From an uncultured Alphaproteobacteria bacterium (GTDB lineage: Bacteria; Pseudomonadota; Alphaproteobacteria; Micavibrionales; Micavibrionaceae): DNA of 64,000 bases. Positions 25,185 to 36,832 of the stretch are shown here, one piece after another. The stretch covers positions 38,428 through 102,427 of the forward strand of contig CALHAR010000007.1 of NCBI GenBank assembly GCA_937931645.1. Direction: 5' to 3'. Both the position numbers and the translations under genes were made by a program. Positions within the stretch are counted from its first letter, which is position 1. The number at the start of each line of letters is the position of its first letter. The notes beneath the pieces are model-generated. The model was not told the DNA's origin, made no database searches, and saw only the letters and a list, made by a program, of their open reading frames with translations.

Positions 25185-27482
25185 ATGGCATTAGATAGAA
25201 AAAAATATGGGTATGGTAAAAAAGCCATCGTACGGGATATACGTCCCCTCTATATCCGTTTCGGCGATGCCTTACAGAGACCTGCATATGCCCTAACCGT
25301 ATGTGTTTTAGGGATAGCTTTATTCTTCTTCTTCCCGGGTACTTATTTATTTTCAGACCTTATTTTTATCTTTTATCTTCTTTTCTTCTGGTGGTTAAAC
25401 ACAAGGGACAGAACACTGCCTGGAAAACTTCCTGTTGGCTCTTCTTACACAGATAAGAACAATATGACCGCCGGTAAAAATGGAGAAGCTGAAGGTATTC
25501 TATTTATTGGTAATGATAAAAAAACAAAACAGCAGGTCTGGTATAGTAACTCTGATGCACGGACTCATGTTCTTTATCTAGGAACAACAGGATCTGGTAA
25601 AACTGAAGGTCTTAAGTCATTTGTATCAAGTGCCTTATCGTGGGGCTCGGGCTTCGTCTACATTGATGGTAAAGCAGATACAGACCTTTGGTCATCTCTA
25701 TCTTCACTTGTTCGCCGCTTAGGTCGTGATGATGACTTGTTAGTTTTAAACTATATGACGGGAAATAGTGACGCCCGCGCACCTTCAAATACAATGAATC
25801 CTTTTTCCAGTGGTTCTGCATCTTATTTAACACAAATGCTAATCTCATTGATGCCTGAGGCGGAAGGAGATAACGCAATGTGGAAAGAGCGTGCGGTATC
25901 CTTACTAAGCTCGCTCATGCCCGCCCTAACTTGGAAACGCGACAATCAAGATTTTCCAATGTCTGTAAGCTCTATTAGAAATTACTTAGGGCTAAACTAT
26001 ATTATTAAGCTTTCTAAAGACGAAGCACTTCCTGAAAAAATCCGTGAAGGTTTAGTCGGTTATCTTGATACCCTACCGGGTTATATTCCTGATGCTTTTG
26101 ATGATGATGGAAAAGAGAAACCAGTTGGCCCAGATCAACCAATGGTGGATACCACAACAGTTAGACAGCAGCATGGTTATTTAACCATGCAATTTACTCG
26201 TGCGTTACAATCCCTTGGTGATGACTATGGCTATATCTTCGATACTGCTGCCGCTGATATTGATATGGTAGACGTTGTCTTGAACAGGCGTATTCTTATT
26301 GTTCTCATCCCTGCTCTAGAAAAATCTGGTGATGAAACCGCTAACCTCGGTAAAATTGTCGCCGCCACTATTAAAGGAATGATGGGGTCAACCCTTGGAT
26401 CAACTCTAGAAGGGGAAAGTTCATCTGTCATTGAAAATAAACCAACACAATCATCAACACCGTTTATGGTTGTTTTTGATGAGGTTGGGTATTATGCCGC
26501 ACAAGGAATGGCCGTTATGGCAGCGCAAGCGCGCTCCTTAGGATTTTCGCTTGTTTTCTCTGCGCAAGACCTTCAAGCCATGGAAAAACGTGTAAAAGAA
26601 GAAGCACGCTCGATTACTGCCAACTGTAACATTAAAATATTTGGTAAATTACAAGATCCAACCCAAACGCGTGAATTTTTTGAAAATCATATAGGTAAAG
26701 ATTACATCGCTAAAGTGACAAGCATGCAACTATCTGGCGGTATGTCGACAGGGTCTTATAAAGACACCCAACAAGCACAGATAGATCTTGGAACAAGGGC
26801 TGATTACGATGACCTAAAAGATATGACAGAAGGTGAGGCTATCGTTTCTTTTGCTACAGATGTTATCGAAGTTAATATATTTTACTCCAACCCAGGCTTT
26901 GCCAAGGCAATGCGTGTTACAAGATATTTATCTTTACCTGAACCTGATGAAAATTTGATTAAAAATTCAAGTAAAATCACGAAATTGCGTGATGCTATGT
27001 TTAGTAAAAACTGGACAGCAGCAAAGGCTGATGTTGCCTTAGATACTCCCGCTGAGATCAAAGCTTTAGTCGACGGTATGGCTCTTGGTATAAAATCTTA
27101 CGATGACCCTATAGACCAAGGTATTACGGCCTTAAGCGGACTTCATGCGGAACAACACCCCGTCGAAGCTCAAGAAGCTATACGCGCGCTAAACCAACCG
27201 GCAGCAGTTCAGCAAGTAACCCCTAAACAACCTACTCCTGCTCAATCTACAGCTACAACACCTGCTGTAAATACAGCAATACCGCCGCAAGAAAAAGAAG
27301 CTGTGAGCTGGCATGCATTACAGCAGGAAAAACTATCATCAAAAGAAACAAAAACTGTTACAACACTGGCACGTAAAAGGATAGGAAAGACCGCTGAGAA
27401 AATACTACAGGAAGCTGGATCATTACTACAAAAAGCTCTTTTCAAATCAGAGATAGGCGATGCCCCTGATGCTGCCGAATAA
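25185..27482 (+). CDS. dotL: Type IVB coupling ATPase DotL/IcmO
   Basis: 765 residues. Membrane-anchored VirD4/TraD-type ATPase that passes substrates to the secretion channel. Two N-terminal helices (YALTVCVLGIALFFFFPG and FSDLIFIFYLLFFWW, about 30-72). Walker A is LGTTGSGKTEGLKSF (near 133-140) and Walker B is FMVVFDEVGYYA (near 427). A DotL-style C-terminal extension after residue 600 is Ala/Gln/Pro-rich and carries the adaptor-binding role in Legionella; here it looks unlike Legionella's. The gene overlaps the next by 23 bases. Confidence 0.92.
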   Translation: MALDRKKYGYGKKAIVRDIRPLYIRFGDALQRPAYALTVCVLGIALFFFFPGTYLFSDLIFIFYLLFFWWLNTRDRTLPGKLPVGSSYTDKNNMTAGKNGEAEGILFIGNDKKTKQQVWYSNSDARTHVLYLGTTGSGKTEGLKSFVSSALSWGSGFVYIDGKADTDLWSSLSSLVRRLGRDDDLLVLNYMTGNSDARAPSNTMNPFSSGSASYLTQMLISLMPEAEGDNAMWKERAVSLLSSLMPALTWKRDNQDFPMSVSSIRNYLGLNYIIKLSKDEALPEKIREGLVGYLDTLPGYIPDAFDDDGKEKPVGPDQPMVDTTTVRQQHGYLTMQFTRALQSLGDDYGYIFDTAAADIDMVDVVLNRRILIVLIPALEKSGDETANLGKIVAATIKGMMGSTLGSTLEGESSSVIENKPTQSSTPFMVVFDEVGYYAAQGMAVMAAQARSLGFSLVFSAQDLQAMEKRVKEEARSITANCNIKIFGKLQDPTQTREFFENHIGKDYIAKVTSMQLSGGMSTGSYKDTQQAQIDLGTRADYDDLKDMTEGEAIVSFATDVIEVNIFYSNPGFAKAMRVTRYLSLPEPDENLIKNSSKITKLRDAMFSKNWTAAKADVALDTPAEIKALVDGMALGIKSYDDPIDQGITALSGLHAEQHPVEAQEAIRALNQPAAVQQVTPKQPTPAQSTATTPAVNTAIPPQEKEAVSWHALQQEKLSSKETKTVTTLARKRIGKTAEKILQEAGSLLQKALFKSEIGDAPDAAE

Positions 27483-28203
27483 AAATAAAATAGAAAGTAA
27501 CAGTCAAAGCGGAAATGTTTTCATTATCATCTTCCTCGGTATTTTTTTGTTTGGTACTTTAATATACTCTTTTTCTCGTAGCACCAATCAAGGCACTGGT
27601 AACGTCACAAAACAACAAGCAAGAATAGTTGCACAAGAAATCTTAAATTATGCGCGCTTAATTGAAAACGCTGTTGACCGCGTCCGTCGCAATGGATGTA
27701 GTGAAAGTGAAATTAATTTTGATAATACTGTCATAACAGGGTATGCGAACCCCATCTCTCCTCCTGATCAGTCTTGTGATATATTCGAAGATGAAGGCGG
27801 ACAGGCTATCTACACTTCGCCACCACCTAATAGCACCTCTTTAGATTGGTTTTTTGAAAGTGGGTTAGTCGTACAAGGACTGGGAAGGTCAAGCAGTCCT
27901 GAAGGAAACGATTTGGCTTTATTACTACCTGGCCTTAATCAAGCCACATGCGATAATATTAACACTATACTGAACCATGGGTTTTCTACGACACCCATCG
28001 ATAACGGAGATATTTTTGAAGGAAGCGATGATCAGTTCATTGGCACTTTCATTGATAGCGTAGACGTAGATATTCTGACCGGACACCCCACTGATAATGA
28101 TTGCACACCCACACGACCTCTCTGTGGCAAGACATCCGCTTGCTTCCAAGAAGAGGACGGCAATGGCTATTATATATTTTACAATGTTCTCCTTGCACGT
28201 TAA
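27460..28203 (+). CDS. Pilin-like hypothetical protein downstream of dotL
   Basis: 247 residues, no named family. A short charged start is followed by one hydrophobic helix (GNVFIIIFLGIFLFGTLIYSF) running into an amphipathic helix (QQARIVAQEILNYARLIENAV). The rest is a Cys-containing, beta-like ectodomain (five or more Cys, e.g. RRNGCSESEINF, SACFQEEDGNGYYI). This is the layout of pseudopilins, though no classical prepilin cleavage motif is clear. It starts inside dotL (ATG 27460 or 27469), so it is coupled to it. Role in secretion is inferred from position. Confidence 0.6.
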   Translation: MPLMLPNKNKIESNSQSGNVFIIIFLGIFLFGTLIYSFSRSTNQGTGNVTKQQARIVAQEILNYARLIENAVDRVRRNGCSESEINFDNTVITGYANPISPPDQSCDIFEDEGGQAIYTSPPPNSTSLDWFFESGLVVQGLGRSSSPEGNDLALLLPGLNQATCDNINTILNHGFSTTPIDNGDIFEGSDDQFIGTFIDSVDVDILTGHPTDNDCTPTRPLCGKTSACFQEEDGNGYYIFYNVLLAR

Positions 28204-28378
28204 ACACCCGCCTACCCCTTCTGTTTTCACTCACATAGCCAGTAAATTAACAGGGCAATAACTCAATAAAATCGGGGACAGGATCATTATTGACACAACC
28301 CCCAAATCACCGTCATACTTACATCATCAAAGTTTGATTGCATCCGCATTAAACAAGAACACAAAAAAGAAAGTTAAC
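28204..28378. other. Gap upstream of the RAYT-like gene
   Basis: 175 bases with no gene. It contains CGGGGACAGG (28273-28282), a motif I remember as common just upstream of Y1-type transposases of this subgroup, possibly part of a terminal recognition region. No clear inverted repeat found. Confidence 0.3.
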
Positions 28379-29059
28379 ATGGCACGTCAAGCTCGTATCG
28401 TCATTGAAAACACTCCTCATCACATTACCCAACGTGGTAACCGCGGTGACTTTATATTTTTCGAAAAAAATGACTACGCCCGTTATCTCGATATCTTAAC
28501 TGAGCAATGTACTCGCTTTAACGTTTTAATTTATAGCTATTGCCTACTTCCCAATCAAATCCACCTACTAATAGAGCCAAAAAAATCTGATCTTTTAGCG
28601 CGGGCTATCGGTGAATCGCATCGACGTTACACCAATCATATTAACGCGCGTAAAAATTGGCGCGGGCACTTGTTTCAAGACCGTTTCTTTTCTTATGCTA
28701 TGGACGAGCAATATGCACTTCGTGCCGTTCGCTATATTGAAACGTTACCCGTTACGCTCAAGCTAACACCAAAACCAGAAAATTTTTTATGGAGTAGTGC
28801 AAAAGGAAGAATTAAAATTAATAAAATGTCAGGGTTTGTTAGAAACTTTCAATCTTTCCAATCTATCAATGACTGGGAAAGTTATTTATCTCGTCCAATG
28901 GATGAAAATGAAATGAACCAAATTCAGCTACACCTACAAACAGGGCGCCCGCGTGGGTCAAATTTATTTCTTGATGGGATAGAACAAAAAATTGGACGCA
29001 CCGTTCGTCCACAAAAACGTGGCCGCAAACCCAAAATTACAAATAAAAAAGCCGCTTAG
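28379..29059 (+). CDS. REP-associated (RAYT / Y1) transposase-like protein, variant HUH motif
   Basis: 226 residues from ATG 28379 (MARQARIVIENTPHHITQRGNR); an upstream ATG at 28334 adds an unconserved extension. Family segments: HHITQRGNR, IYSYCLLPNQIHLLIEP, ESHRRYTNHIN (candidate nucleophile Tyr), WRGHLFQDRFFSYAMDE, AVRYIETLPV and WSSAKG. The C-terminus is basic (RPQKRGRKPKI). Relatives have NHVHLI, so the first metal-binding His of HUH is Gln here. It may be catalytically weak or domesticated. It abuts argS stop-to-stop. REP-like elements occur elsewhere in the window. Confidence 0.88.
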   Translation: MARQARIVIENTPHHITQRGNRGDFIFFEKNDYARYLDILTEQCTRFNVLIYSYCLLPNQIHLLIEPKKSDLLARAIGESHRRYTNHINARKNWRGHLFQDRFFSYAMDEQYALRAVRYIETLPVTLKLTPKPENFLWSSAKGRIKINKMSGFVRNFQSFQSINDWESYLSRPMDENEMNQIQLHLQTGRPRGSNLFLDGIEQKIGRTVRPQKRGRKPKITNKKAA

Positions 29060-30814
29060 TTACATACGCGCTGGCACTGTCATTCCTAACAACTTTAAAG
29101 CTTGCTCCATAAGAGCTGCAACATTTTGCGATAAAAGCAAACGACTATTACGTAACGCTTCATTTTCTTCAGATAAAATATGAACATTGCCATAAAAGGA
29201 GCTAAACGCTTGCGCTAGCTTAAATATATATTCACACAAGTGATGAGGTGCATAATTACCAATCGCAAGAGTCAGGGCATCAGGAAATTGCCCCAACAAT
29301 AGAACGAGCGCACGATCTTCTTCCTTAACAATTAAGTCAGCGTCTTGAAAAACAATATTTTGAGCTTTCGCTTTATCTAACAACGATTTAATTCGCACTG
29401 TTTGGTACAGAACATAAGGTCCAGTTTTTCCTTCAAAGCTTGTAAGGCGATCCAAATCAAAAATATAATCGGACTGGCGTTGATTTTGTAAATCAGCAAA
29501 TTTAATTGCGGCAATCGCAACCTTATACGCAACATCAGCGCGCTCCGCTTCATCAATTTCACTGGCAAGATTAGCATCATTTAATCGTGCTGTGGCTTTT
29601 TCAATCGCCATAGAAATCAAATCTTCAAGGCGCATAACACCGCCCTCACGAGTTTTGAAAGGCTTTCCATCTTTACCATTCATTGTACCAAAACCAGCAT
29701 GCGTTAATTCAACATTATCACTCACAATCTGTGCTTTACGTATCGCACGGAACACTTGCTCAAAATGTAAAGATTGTCGTTGATCCACGATATAAACAAT
29801 CTTCACTGGATTATAAAGCTTCACCCGCTCTACAATCGTTGCACAGTCTGTCGTTCCGTACATCACACCACCATCAGATTTCTTTAAAATAAGCGGCGGT
29901 AACTCTTTTTTATCACCATCTTCAGCAACATCAATAACGCAAGCACCTTCACTAATGTACGCAAGGTTCTTTGCTTTTAAGTCATCGACCATAGGGTCAA
30001 TATAATCATGGACATCGGCCTCACCCTTCCATAGGTCAAACTCAACGCCCAAATGTTCGTAGGTTTTTTTCATACCTTCAACAGAAACTTCACGAATTTT
30101 CTGCCAAATAGAATAGTACGGCTCCTCTTTATCCTGAAGCTTAACTGTAATATCTCGTGCTTCTTGCATAAGATCAGAATTTGCTTTTGCCGCCCCCGAA
30201 GCTTTTGGATAACGAACAGCAAAATCCTCCATCAAACTTTGAACAGTCGCAGCATCTTTTAAATCAGCGTTCAAAACAATATCTTGCTCATCTTCACGCA
30301 TATAGTCGCCAATCAGCATACCCATATGCGTTCCCCAATCCCCCATGTGAACATCACCAAGGGTTTTGTAGCCTTTGAAACTCATAATACGGCGAACAGA
30401 ATCACCAATAATCGCCGCCCGTAAATGACCTACATGCATCGCCTTGGCAATGTTAGGACCACCATAATCAAGAACAACCTGCCTCTCCTCATCAGTTGGC
30501 TCAACACCAAAATTTTCAAGGGTCGTTAAATACTCTTTCAAATATGCGTCAGTCACATTTAGATTGATAAAACCAGGGCCTGCTATTTCAATTTTAGAAA
30601 AAATATCATTGTTTGACAAAGCGTCAACAACAGATTGCGCAACCTCACGCGGGTTCTTCTTCGCTTGCTTTGCCGCCACCATCGCACCATTGCATTGAAA
30701 TTGTGCCAAGTCAGGACGGTCAGAAGCCCTTACCAATCCTAAATCCGCTGGTAAGTTTTGCGCTTCAAAAGCTGCGCCTACAATTTTTGATAAATCTTGT
30801 GCAATTGACGTCAT
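29060..30814 (-). CDS. argS: Arginyl-tRNA synthetase
   Basis: Charges tRNA-Arg. Class I enzyme with the HIGH equivalent GPNIAKAMHVGHLRAAIIGDS near residue 118, MGDWGTHMG, and C-terminal DALR anticodon-binding domain (SFEGKTGPYVLYQTVRI). 584 residues, ending in LLGMTVPARM as usual. Its start overlaps the small exported protein by four bases (ATGA), so argS is the third gene of a gyrB transcript. Confidence 0.96.
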   Translation of the reverse strand: MTSIAQDLSKIVGAAFEAQNLPADLGLVRASDRPDLAQFQCNGAMVAAKQAKKNPREVAQSVVDALSNNDIFSKIEIAGPGFINLNVTDAYLKEYLTTLENFGVEPTDEERQVVLDYGGPNIAKAMHVGHLRAAIIGDSVRRIMSFKGYKTLGDVHMGDWGTHMGMLIGDYMREDEQDIVLNADLKDAATVQSLMEDFAVRYPKASGAAKANSDLMQEARDITVKLQDKEEPYYSIWQKIREVSVEGMKKTYEHLGVEFDLWKGEADVHDYIDPMVDDLKAKNLAYISEGACVIDVAEDGDKKELPPLILKKSDGGVMYGTTDCATIVERVKLYNPVKIVYIVDQRQSLHFEQVFRAIRKAQIVSDNVELTHAGFGTMNGKDGKPFKTREGGVMRLEDLISMAIEKATARLNDANLASEIDEAERADVAYKVAIAAIKFADLQNQRQSDYIFDLDRLTSFEGKTGPYVLYQTVRIKSLLDKAKAQNIVFQDADLIVKEEDRALVLLLGQFPDALTLAIGNYAPHHLCEYIFKLAQAFSSFYGNVHILSEENEALRNSRLLLSQNVAALMEQALKLLGMTVPARM

Positions 30815-31209
30815 TTTTTTTCTACTAAATCTGTTACGGCAAATTCTTTGGTGAATACCGATCCATTATTATGTTTTTCATTCACAAAGAGAATACCGTC
30901 TTTAATAGTAAACTCAATCACAGAATCTAAATCTGTATCACGCCAATTACCAAAGGTCGTTCCCCATACTATTTTATCGCCATTCACAACGCATTTAAAC
31001 GCCGATGATGCTCCCCGCACTTTTTGCGGAAAAGAAATATGAGCAATATTTAATTGCGTACGGTCAATAACGACATCTGTTAGCTCTTGATTCCAAATCG
31101 TGCTAATTCCTGCCCTACATAACTGCGCGTCAGTAAGATCACTCGCATATGATTGAGAAGAGGCAACCAGCCCCCCTAAAAGACAACTGATTGTAAAAAG
31201 AAGTTTCAT
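30811..31209 (-). CDS. Small exported hypothetical protein between gyrB and argS
   Basis: 132 residues with a Sec signal peptide (LLFTISCLLGGLVASSQSYA, cleavage near YASDL). The mature domain of about 110 residues has two Cys (QLCRAGIS, FKCVVNG) and alternating beta-like segments. Not recognised. Three bases after gyrB and four-base overlap with argS, so it is embedded in an essential operon. Confidence 0.65.
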   Translation of the reverse strand: MKLLFTISCLLGGLVASSQSYASDLTDAQLCRAGISTIWNQELTDVVIDRTQLNIAHISFPQKVRGASSAFKCVVNGDKIVWGTTFGNWRDTDLDSVIEFTIKDGILFVNEKHNNGSVFTKEFAVTDLVEKK

Positions 31210-31212
31210 CGG

Positions 31213-33735
<2,523 letters not shown>

Positions 33736-33881
33736 TTAAAAAATCGCTCATTTTTGCGCTTTTATATGAATAGTTCTTTATAGCATTTGACCAAAGACAA
33801 TAACAGTAAAAACCCAGTCTTTTTCACACATATAACGCTTATTTTTCAGCATTTTAGGGGGATTTTTTAGAGAGCTTACAA

Positions 33882-35024
33882 CTAGGCAGCTCTAGATGTT
33901 TTTTGAGCAAAAACTTGCGCTGCTTCCACATTAAAAAACTGCGCTTTATTGGTAACCGATTCGAATAAAATAGCATCCGTTCCTGTCATCCAAACTTGTC
34001 CTCCAAGGTTAATTAACTGATCAAACAAGGCTTCGCGGCGCGCCTCGTCTAAATGTGCCGCAACTTCATCAAGCAGTAAAACAGGCGGTGCACCACGCTC
34101 CGCTGTCATCAGGCGACTATGCGCAAGGACAAGCCCTATCAATAATGCCTTTTGCTCTCCCGTTGAACATTGTGCAGCACTAATATTTTTACTGGCATAA
34201 ACAACATCCAAATCCCCTTTATGCGGCCCTGTAGCCGCACCACCAACAATAGCGTCACGTTCACGAGATTGTTTCAATTGATAAGAAAATAGCTTTTCCA
34301 CCTCAACCGCTGGAGATTGTTTAAGTAATTCCTCTATAGTCCCGCAAGCATCTATCCTTGCCTTTGGAAAAAGCTTATCTTCGCTTTTATGCGCGCGATC
34401 GCACGAACTTTGCAACCGCTCCACAAAATCAAGTCGTGCCGCAGCAATCGCAACACCCGTCTCAGCCATTTGAAACTCTAGGCTATTCAACCAACTAGGG
34501 TCAGCCTGCCCTTCTTGTAACAGCCTACTACGTTGACGCATCGCATTCTCATAACGTTTAACACGACCAGAGTGCCCCGCATCAAACGTAAAAATCAATC
34601 TATCAAGAAAACGTCTGCGACCACTTGCCCCATCAATAAACAGTCTATCCATTTGCGGCGTCAGCCATAAGCACGCTAAATAATCCGATAAAGCCGTTTG
34701 AGATTTTGCATCCGCACCATTAATCCGCACCATACGCCGTCTTGTTTCAGGGTTCAGCCCCGTTCCCAACGTGACCTCGCTTCCATTAATATCAATTTTG
34801 GCAGAAATGCCCCAACTTTGCGAACTCTCATAACGTTGCATATCCATCGCGCCTACCCCACGAATACCCCGCCCTGGTGTTAACAACGATATAGCCTCTA
34901 AAATATTGGTTTTTCCCGCCCCGTTTGAACCACATAAAACAATCAAACCCGCCCCTATATTATCAAGGCGAACCTGCTCATAACATCTAAAATTTTGTAA
35001 ATTAAGCTTAGCAACATACGACAT
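33882..35024 (-). CDS. recF: DNA replication/repair protein RecF
   Basis: SMC-like ATPase that helps load RecA at gaps. Walker A GSNGAGKTNILEAISLL near residue 33, signature near CSTGEQKALLIGLVLAHSRL, and Walker B LLLDEVAAHLDE. 380 residues. Standard position between dnaN and gyrB. Confidence 0.95.
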   Translation of the reverse strand: MSYVAKLNLQNFRCYEQVRLDNIGAGLIVLCGSNGAGKTNILEAISLLTPGRGIRGVGAMDMQRYESSQSWGISAKIDINGSEVTLGTGLNPETRRRMVRINGADAKSQTALSDYLACLWLTPQMDRLFIDGASGRRRFLDRLIFTFDAGHSGRVKRYENAMRQRSRLLQEGQADPSWLNSLEFQMAETGVAIAAARLDFVERLQSSCDRAHKSEDKLFPKARIDACGTIEELLKQSPAVEVEKLFSYQLKQSRERDAIVGGAATGPHKGDLDVVYASKNISAAQCSTGEQKALLIGLVLAHSRLMTAERGAPPVLLLDEVAAHLDEARREALFDQLINLGGQVWMTGTDAILFESVTNKAQFFNVEAAQVFAQKTSRAA

Positions 35025-35065
35025 AAGTTAACTTAACACGGAGAGCATAGAGATCACGCAAAATA

Positions 35066-35557
35066 TCAATTTTGCCGCCAGATATACTCAGGCACTTCCA
35101 CCCTATTTTCTTCAAAATAACGTGTATCAAAATACCACATACCATCTAATAGTATTTTAAAATACTTCCATGCAGGATCGGCACGATAACTATCGGCTTC
35201 TTTTTCATCTACTTCGCCTTCAGAGTAAACTCGTCTATAGTAAATATCATCAGCGACACTAATTTCTTGGGCATTTTCTAAAACCTTCGCATGACCTTTA
35301 ATATAAGCACCAAAGACATCATTACCCGCGGGTTTATTTGTTGGAAAAATAGTACAGACAACTTCAGAATTAGAAATAATATTATTCACATGGTTACAGT
35401 CCATCTGCGAAATGAAATACAGATTAAATGTATTATCCCAAGAAAAATAAACAGGATTAACCCAAAGACCCGCATCACCATAGGTTGACAAAGCCATAAA
35501 TTCAGTACTTTCAAAGCACTCAACAATCAGATTCTTCCAATCAGGATGGTTAGCCAT
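35066..35557 (-). CDS. Pyridoxamine 5'-phosphate oxidase-like (flavin-binding split barrel) protein
   Basis: 163 residues with a PNPOx-like split barrel: FMALSTYGDAGLWVNPVYFSW then NLYFISQMDCNHVNNI. True PdxH motifs are lacking, so cofactor and substrate are unknown (flavin or F420-type binding is typical of the fold). Its ATG overlaps the dnaN stop (TAATG), so it is translated with the clamp. It is an insertion between dnaN and recF relative to the usual order. Confidence 0.75.
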   Translation of the reverse strand: MANHPDWKNLIVECFESTEFMALSTYGDAGLWVNPVYFSWDNTFNLYFISQMDCNHVNNIISNSEVVCTIFPTNKPAGNDVFGAYIKGHAKVLENAQEISVADDIYYRRVYSEGEVDEKEADSYRADPAWKYFKILLDGMWYFDTRYFEENRVEVPEYIWRQN

Positions 35558-36672
35558 TAAACTCTTAAAGGCATCAACACATATAATGAAGACGCATCAC
35601 CCGTATCTTCAATGATCGTCGGGCTTGCAGAATCTGCCAAGGTTAAACGACAGCCGTCGCCTTCGATTTGACTGGTGATATCCATGAGGTAACGCGCATT
35701 AAAGCCGATCTCCATATTATCATTTCCATTAATTTCCAAATCTTCAGTCGCACTCCCGCTTTCAGGAGAGTTCGCCGACAATGTCATTGATTTCCCTTCA
35801 AAAGTAATTTTAACAGCGCGAGACTTACCATCAGAAATCGTAGATACACGATCAATAGCAGAAGAGAACGCTTTTGGGCTAACCTCAACAACTTTGTCAT
35901 TACCTTGCGGAATAACACGTTGATAGTCAGGGAAAGTACCGTCAATTAATTTAGATGTTAGAACAATATGATCAAAGTTAAAGCGGACCTTACTTTCAGA
36001 AAGATTGATTTGAATAACGTCTCCTGCCTCATCAACAAGTTTACGAAGTTCAGCAACAGCTTTACGTGGTAAAATAACACCAGGCATATTTTCAGCACCC
36101 TCAGGCAGTGGCATTTCAAAACGTGCCAAACGGTGACCATCGGTCGCCACAGCACGAAGCACCTTCACTCCATCCTTGTCAGCAGCATGAATATAAATAC
36201 CATTTAGGTAATAGCGCGTTTCTTCTGTGCTCATCGCAAATTTTGTACGATCAATCAACGCCCGTAAATCATTCGCAGGAATAGAAAAGCTTGTTGGCAT
36301 CTCGCCTTGGCTTAACTCTGGAAAATCCGCTACAGGTAAACAAGATAATTTAAAGTTTGAACGACCAGACTTCACACTCATTTGGTTGCCAGATTCATCC
36401 AAAGTAACCTCAACCTCACTATCATCAGGTAGCTTCTTAACAATATCAAACAAAGTACCAGCGGGCGCCGTTGTCGCCCCCGCGTCTTTTACTTGAGCAG
36501 CAACAGACTCATTGATCTCCATATCCATATCGGTGGTAGATAGGCTAAGAACACCATCCTCAGCCTTCATCAAAACATTCGATAAAATTGGAATAGTATT
36601 TCGTTTTTCTACGGCACTTTGGACGTGGTTAAGAGAACGAAGAAGAGCGGCACGATCAATGGTGAATTTCAT
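35557..36672 (-). CDS. dnaN: DNA polymerase III beta subunit (sliding clamp)
   Basis: Ring-shaped processivity clamp. The 371-residue protein starts MKFTIDRAALLRSLNHVQSAVEKRNTIPILSN and ends with the family C-terminus (SLYVLMPLRV). It has three repeated clamp domains. A terminator downstream of dnaA separates the two genes, so dnaN has its own promoter in the 102 bases beyond the terminator. Confidence 0.97.
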   Translation of the reverse strand: MKFTIDRAALLRSLNHVQSAVEKRNTIPILSNVLMKAEDGVLSLSTTDMDMEINESVAAQVKDAGATTAPAGTLFDIVKKLPDDSEVEVTLDESGNQMSVKSGRSNFKLSCLPVADFPELSQGEMPTSFSIPANDLRALIDRTKFAMSTEETRYYLNGIYIHAADKDGVKVLRAVATDGHRLARFEMPLPEGAENMPGVILPRKAVAELRKLVDEAGDVIQINLSESKVRFNFDHIVLTSKLIDGTFPDYQRVIPQGNDKVVEVSPKAFSSAIDRVSTISDGKSRAVKITFEGKSMTLSANSPESGSATEDLEINGNDNMEIGFNARYLMDITSQIEGDGCRLTLADSASPTIIEDTGDASSLYVLMPLRV

Positions 36673-36774
36673 AAGGTTGTCCGTTATTAAATTAGGTTAA
36701 TGATGAGTAACACTATAAGCAGAACAGTATTGTTAACCAAGGGGTTTATTAGCTTTTCCAGCAGTTTTCCCATA

Positions 36775-36804
36775 TAAAAAATCAGGGCCTAACAAAGCCC
36801 TGAT
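36775..36804 (-). terminator. Intrinsic terminator of dnaA
   Basis: ATCAGGGC (36781-36788) pairs with GCCCTGAT (36797-36804) around eight bases. Read on the minus strand the hairpin is followed by a run of T (36775-36780). It lies 29 bases after the dnaA stop. Confidence 0.88.
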
Positions 36805-36832
36805 TACAAACTTTACTTCAATATTATGGTTA

